In this document: in pieces, positions 5,128 through 8,679 of the stretch
Layout of the letters: every line of letters starts with the position of its first letter
Numbering within the stretch: the first letter of the stretch is position 1
Made by a program: the position numbers and the translations under genes
Assembly: GCA_019751575.1 (NCBI GenBank)
Contig: JAIENF010000527.1
Location: forward strand, 1 to 8,679
Source of the DNA: Burkholderiales bacterium
GTDB lineage: Bacteria; Pseudomonadota; Gammaproteobacteria; Burkholderiales; CAIKXV01
DNA: 8,679 bases
Reading direction: 5' to 3'
Notes under the pieces: generated by a model
Told to the model about the DNA's origin: nothing
The model's database searches: none
Seen by the model: only the letters and a program-made list of their open reading frames with translations

Positions 5128-7044
5128 TCAGTGTAGCGCCCGATAGATGCGTTCGGCGAGAGAATGGCTGATGCCGTCGACCTGCATCAGGTCCTGCGCA
5201 CTCGCGGCGGCCACGCCGCGCAGCCCGCCGAAGCGCGCAAGCAGTTGCTGGCGCCGCTTCGGCCCCACGCCGGGAATGCCATCGAGCGCCGAACCGACGC
5301 GCTTCTTGTCGCGCCGGGCGCGATGGCCCTGGATCGCGAAGCGATGTGCCTCGTCGCGGATCTGCTGCACGAGGTGCGCGCCGGGGTGGTCCATGGCCAA
5401 CTGGAGCCCCTCGCGGCCATCGGTGAACACCAGGGTCTCCAGCCCCGGCTTGCGGCCTTCGCCCTTGGCGACCCCGACCACGGGCAGGTCGATCACGCCC
5501 AGGTCGTCGAGCACTTCGCGCGCGATCCGCGATTGCCCCGGCCCACCGTCGACCAGCAGCAGGTCAGGCAGCCTTCCCTCCCCCGCGACCGCCCTGCGGA
5601 ATCGACGCTCGAGCGCCTCGCGCATCGCGGCATAGTCGTCGCCAGGCGCCTCCGGAGCCACGTTGTAGCGGCGGTACTCGCCCGGCCGCATGGCGTCGCC
5701 CTCGTAGACCACGCACGAGGCAACCGCAGCCTCGCCCATCGTGTGGCTGACGTCGAAGCATTCGATCCTGCGCACCCCCTCGGGCAGGTGCAGCGCCTCC
5801 TGCAGCGCTGCCAGCCGTGCCTCCTGGTTCTGCTGGCTGGCGAGGCGGCGTTCGAGCGCCATGCGCGCATTCTGCATCGCCATCTCGAGCCAGCGGCGTC
5901 GCGTCTCGCGGGGGTTCACCGACAGCTGGACCTTGCGTCCAGCCTGTTGCGAGAGGACCTCGAGCAGGTCGTCTGCCTCGATCGGCGGATGCACGATGAT
6001 CTGTTCAGGTACGTCCGCGCCGAGGTAATGCTGCGAAAGGAATGCATGCAGCACCTCCGGGGATGTCGCACCCTCGGCATGGTCCGGGAACAGGCTCCGG
6101 TCTCCGACATGGCGCCCGGCGCGGATCATCGCGACGTTCACGCAGAAGCGGCCGGACACCGATTCGCAGGCGACGACATCTGCGTTGGTGGCCGTGCCTG
6201 CATCGACGAACTGCGATTCGCGCACCTTGCGCAAGGCCTGGATCTGGTCGCGCACCATCGCGGCCTCCTCGAAGGCCAGCCGGTCCGCCGCGGCTTCCAT
6301 CCGCCGCACCAGCTTGTCGATCACCAGGTCGTCCCGGCCTTCGAGGAAAAGCATGGCGTCGGCGACATCCTCGGCATAGGCCTCGCGTCCGACCAGGCCG
6401 ACGCAGGGCCCCGTGCAGCGCTGTATCTGCTGCAGCAGGCAGGGACGGGACCGGTTGCGGAAGACGGTGTCTTCGCAGGTGCGCAGGCGGAACACCTTCT
6501 GGATGAGCTGGATGCTGGACCGCACCGCGCCGGCGTTCGGGAACGGACCGAAGAACCGCGACTTCTGGTCGAGCGTCCCGCGGTAGAAGGCGAGGCGCGG
6601 GAAATCGCCAGGGCCGATCCGCAGGTACGGGTACGACTTGTCGTCCCGGTAGAGGATGTTGTAGCGCGGCTGCAGAGACTTGATGAAGTTGTTCTCGAGC
6701 AGCAGCGCCTCGGACTCGGACCGCGTGATGGTGACGTCGAAACGGTGCACCTGCCGGACCATCAGTTCGATCCGGGGCGATGTGCCGCGACCCGACTGGA
6801 AGTATGAACCGACGCGCTTGCGCAGGTCGATCGCCTTCCCGACGTACAGCACCCGCTCGTCGGCACCGATCATGCGGTAGACGCCCGGCAGATGCGGCAG
6901 TTCTCCCACGCGCTGCAGCAGGACCTCACGATCAGGGGGGAGTGGCGTCGGCCCGGACGCTTTCCCACGGTCGTCATCAGCCGTCCCGGAGCCAGGGTCG
7001 GCCGGCACCAGACTTCTGGAAATGGTCTCAGGTAGCTTCTTCAA
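5128..7044 (-). CDS. uvrC: Excinuclease ABC subunit C
   Basis: UvrC makes both incisions around UvrB-bound DNA damage in nucleotide excision repair. The 638-residue reading contains, in order: the GIY-YIG nuclease for the 3' cut (PGVYRM 53-58, YVGKA 67-71, R77, and E117 in the EALLLEN segment); a cysteine-bearing linker (C-x2-...-RPC...RCTGPC); a UVR coiled coil that contacts UvrB (about 240-275); the RNase H-like nuclease for the 5' cut with D431 (FDVSH), D499 (LLVDGG) and H567 (RDEAHRF); and helix-hairpin-helix repeats at the C-terminus. The first available start is TTG at 7044, giving about 35 non-conserved residues before the nuclease; GTG at 7006-7008 is an alternative. Neither has a clear ribosome site. 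It lies 8 nt after the DUF3135 gene and 4 nt before pgsA. Confidence 0.95.
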   Translation of the reverse strand: MKKLPETISRSLVPADPGSGTADDDRGKASGPTPLPPDREVLLQRVGELPHLPGVYRMIGADERVLYVGKAIDLRKRVGSYFQSGRGTSPRIELMVRQVHRFDVTITRSESEALLLENNFIKSLQPRYNILYRDDKSYPYLRIGPGDFPRLAFYRGTLDQKSRFFGPFPNAGAVRSSIQLIQKVFRLRTCEDTVFRNRSRPCLLQQIQRCTGPCVGLVGREAYAEDVADAMLFLEGRDDLVIDKLVRRMEAAADRLAFEEAAMVRDQIQALRKVRESQFVDAGTATNADVVACESVSGRFCVNVAMIRAGRHVGDRSLFPDHAEGATSPEVLHAFLSQHYLGADVPEQIIVHPPIEADDLLEVLSQQAGRKVQLSVNPRETRRRWLEMAMQNARMALERRLASQQNQEARLAALQEALHLPEGVRRIECFDVSHTMGEAAVASCVVYEGDAMRPGEYRRYNVAPEAPGDDYAAMREALERRFRRAVAGEGRLPDLLLVDGGPGQSRIAREVLDDLGVIDLPVVGVAKGEGRKPGLETLVFTDGREGLQLAMDHPGAHLVQQIRDEAHRFAIQGHRARRDKKRVGSALDGIPGVGPKRRQQLLARFGGLRGVAAASAQDLMQVDGISHSLAERIYRALH

Positions 7045-7052
7045 TATACTGA

Positions 7053-7472
7053 TTAAGATACGGTTTTATCGCTACCATCTGCTTCGCCACGGTGCTTTTC
7101 GATGCCTGGTCGAAAAGGGATGACCGTCGCATTCCGGATCGCGGCTGGCGTCCGCGCAACCGCGCCCAGGATCCCGCCCTTCTGCAGGTCCGACAGTTCG
7201 GAAAGCGCATCGCGCAACCGCACGAGGCTGTCCCACATCATCGAGTGGGCCTTCAGGCACGCCGCAAGGTCGCTGCCCGCCCGCGCCCGCTCCATGTCCA
7301 CCCGGAACTGCACGCCGCGCAGACGTTGCTGCATGTCGGCAGGCGCGGAGGCTATCACCGCTTCGAGCGCTTCCTTCCTCCGCAGTTCGAAGGATTCCGG
7401 GTCGGTCTCGTGCAGCCGCTGCCAGTCCTCAAACGCGTAGTCCTGGGGCTTCCGGGTCAATTGATCGGACAT
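7053..7472 (-). CDS. DUF3135 family protein
   Basis: A 139-residue, probably cytoplasmic, mainly helical protein. The segment F-x2-W-x2-L-x3-DPE-x-FE (about 19-30) and the later LRGVQFRVDMERAR stretch (52-65), followed by a helix ending in LVRLRDALSEL, match the pattern of the DUF3135 family, whose function is unknown. It has no signal peptide or cysteine motif. The ATG (complement of 7470-7472) has an AAGG ribosome site about 10 nt upstream, located in the loop of a small hairpin. The stop codon is 8 nt before uvrC, so it is likely the first gene of a DUF3135-uvrC-pgsA operon; a role linked to repair is only suggested by position. Confidence 0.8.
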   Translation of the reverse strand: MSDQLTRKPQDYAFEDWQRLHETDPESFELRRKEALEAVIASAPADMQQRLRGVQFRVDMERARAGSDLAACLKAHSMMWDSLVRLRDALSELSDLQKGGILGAVARTPAAIRNATVIPFRPGIEKHRGEADGSDKTVS

Positions 7473-7476
7473 GGGT

Positions 7477-7490
7477 AGGTGCCTTCACCT
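7477..7490 (-). promoter_or_regulatory. Hairpin over the ribosome binding site of the DUF3135 gene
   Basis: In the mRNA sense, AGGTG, loop AAGG and CACCT form a perfect 5-bp stem-loop ending 4 nt before the ATG at 7472. The loop AAGG is the best Shine-Dalgarno match. It could tune translation of the operon's first gene, or be chance. Confidence 0.3.
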
Positions 7491-7570
7491 CGAACAGGCA
7501 TCGGAGCCGGGCCGGTCAGTCGCAGCCGGACCCTGCGGGGTTGCATACGTTCCGGGAGCGTGCCTGCCGC

Positions 7571-7588
7571 GTGCAAGGTGTGCAAGGT
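7571..7588. repeat. Tandem 9-bp direct repeat upstream of the DUF3135 operon
   Basis: GTGCAAGGT occurs twice head-to-tail at 7571-7579 and 7580-7588, about 100 nt upstream of the DUF3135 start. On the operon strand it reads ACCTTGCAC twice, containing the -35-like hexamer TTGCAC. No matching -10 is found at standard spacing. The 214-nt gap between nagZ and DUF3135 otherwise shows only a 5-bp GC stem at 7671-7684 and no gene. Confidence 0.4.
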
Positions 7589-7686
7589 AACAGTTCCGAC
7601 ACCGATGGGGACATCCGGCACCCCTGCAGCGAATGCATGGCCAGGCCGCGCGCCGTCACGGACGGGCACGGGGCCGCCAGGCCCGA

Positions 7687-8679
7687 TCAGCCCGCGGCCA
7701 GGGCCTGCACCTGCGCGGCAAACGCGCTGGATGCCTGCAGCTCGGCGAGGCTTGCAGGTGCATCCGCCGGACGTGCGCGACCACGCAGGGCCGCCAGCCG
7801 GCAGGCGCTCGTCGCCGAGACCGGAGGCAACGACCGTCCGAGCAGTTCGTCCGCAAGATCGGGCCGGTTGCACAGGAGCACGAGGTCGCAACCGGCAGAC
7901 AGGGCGGCCAGCGCGCGTCCACGCACGTCGCCGGCCACCCTCGCCCCTTCCATCGCCAGGTCGTCGCTCAGGATCGCACCGTCGAACCCCAGCCGTCGGC
8001 GCAACACCTCCTGCAGCCAGAAGCGGGAGAAGCCCGCCGGCATCGGGTCTACCGCCGGATAGATCACATGGGCGGGCATCACTGCCGAAAGGTCGCCCGG
8101 CGCAAGCCGCGCATACGGCAGCGTGTCCGAGGCGAGGATTTCCGCCAAGGGCCGGGGATCCACCGGAACATCCACATGCGAGTCGGCCTCGGCATAGCCA
8201 TGCCCCGGAAAATGCTTGCCCACCGACGCCATGCCGCCGCTGCGCAGGCCGCGGACGAGCGCCCGTCCGAGTGCGACGACCGCAGCCGGATCGGCATGGA
8301 ACGACCGGTCTCCGATCACGCCGCTGCGTCCGAAATCGAGGTCGAGCACCGGGGCGAACGTGAAGTCCACGCCGCAGGCCCGGAGCTCCGCCGCCATCAC
8401 ATGTCCCGCGAGGCCAGCCCTGCTGCAGGCAGCCGCCGGATCGGCGGCCCATGTCATGCCGATCGAACCCATCGACGGAATCGCGGTGAAGCCGCTGCGG
8501 AAGCGCTGTACGCGCCCCCCTTCATGGTCGACGCCGACCGGCAGCGATGGCGTGCGCAATGCGTGGATCGACGCGACCAGGGCAGACAGCTGCGCCGGGG
8601 ACTCGTAGTTGCGCGAGAACAGGATCACCCCGCCACACGAGGGATGGAGCAGCCGTCGGCGATCGTCCGCATCCAGCGC
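7687..8679 (-). CDS. nagZ: Beta-N-acetylhexosaminidase, N-terminus beyond the window
   Basis: NagZ is a cytoplasmic GH3 enzyme that removes N-acetylglucosamine from anhydromuropeptides in peptidoglycan recycling; its product can feed AmpR-controlled beta-lactamase induction where that system exists. The frame is open to the window edge, giving 330 visible codons; GGVILFSRNY near the edge matches residues about 30-40 of known NagZ, so only around 10-20 N-terminal residues are missing. Visible marks are GVDHEGGRVQRFR, the GH3 KHFPGHG motif followed by the catalytic histidine in ADSH (codon near 8176-8178), and the nucleophile aspartate in LSDDLAM (codons near 7960-7965). The substrate-binding and catalytic residues all look intact. 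The stop is 214 nt before the DUF3135 gene, so cotranscription is possible but uncertain. Confidence 0.95.
   Translation of the reverse strand, partial: ALDADDRRRLLHPSCGGVILFSRNYESPAQLSALVASIHALRTPSLPVGVDHEGGRVQRFRSGFTAIPSMGSIGMTWAADPAAACSRAGLAGHVMAAELRACGVDFTFAPVLDLDFGRSGVIGDRSFHADPAAVVALGRALVRGLRSGGMASVGKHFPGHGYAEADSHVDVPVDPRPLAEILASDTLPYARLAPGDLSAVMPAHVIYPAVDPMPAGFSRFWLQEVLRRRLGFDGAILSDDLAMEGARVAGDVRGRALAALSAGCDLVLLCNRPDLADELLGRSLPPVSATSACRLAALRGRARPADAPASLAELQASSAFAAQVQALAAG

Noticed and set aside
5164..6807. Long + strand open frame (547 codons) opposite uvrC
   Set aside because: It is antisense to a fully conserved uvrC with all catalytic residues; high-GC codon bias on one strand creates long open antisense frames. 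The translation has no recognisable domain.
7671..7684. GGGCC-GCCA-GGCCC stem after nagZ as a terminator
   Set aside because: Five pairs and no T run; expected by chance in DNA this GC-rich.
7457..8452. Second long - strand frame overlapping nagZ, plus a + strand frame at 7479-8363
   Set aside because: The nagZ frame has both GH3 catalytic motifs; these are low-complexity Arg/Gly/Pro-rich shadows.

Overview
The window is GC-rich chromosomal DNA (roughly two-thirds G+C by eye), tightly packed with genes. Every coding region fits a proteobacterium. DUF1178, DUF3135 and the order nagZ / DUF3135 / uvrC / pgsA / three tRNAs suggest a betaproteobacterium, though this lineage call is inference from gene families and not from a marker phylogeny.

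Left half (11-3579), all on the + strand: an exported ankyrin-repeat protein (11-700); a protein with a signal peptide, a class I SAM-dependent methyltransferase fold and a C-terminal beta-rich domain (879-1712); and a thiamine-diphosphate enzyme of the acetolactate-synthase type (1888-3579). These three look like separately controlled genes. Each intergenic gap is about 175 nt and contains inverted repeats; the gap before the ThDP gene also holds an AT-rich promoter-like island. No shared pathway can be read from them.

Right half (3602-8679), all on the - strand: read in the direction of transcription, nagZ (N-terminus cut by the window edge), a DUF3135 protein, uvrC, pgsA, tRNA-Gly(GCC), tRNA-Cys(GCA), tRNA-Leu(UAA) and a DUF1178 zinc-ribbon protein. 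DUF3135, uvrC and pgsA are separated by 8 and 4 nt and are probably one translation-coupled operon. The order uvrC-pgsA-glyW-cysT-leuZ is the same as in Escherichia coli. tRNA-Gly has its own near-consensus sigma-70 promoter. A good intrinsic terminator lies between tRNA-Gly and tRNA-Cys. The DUF1178 start codon follows the tRNA-Leu CCA end by only six bases.

The two halves converge at 3579/3602 with a 22-nt gap. No mobile element, CRISPR array, prophage or defence gene was seen. Most of the right half is ordinary housekeeping sequence. The points most worth a second look are the apparently exported methyltransferase, the uncharacterised ThDP enzyme with its unusual N-terminal glycine motif, and the tRNA-to-mRNA junction in front of DUF1178.
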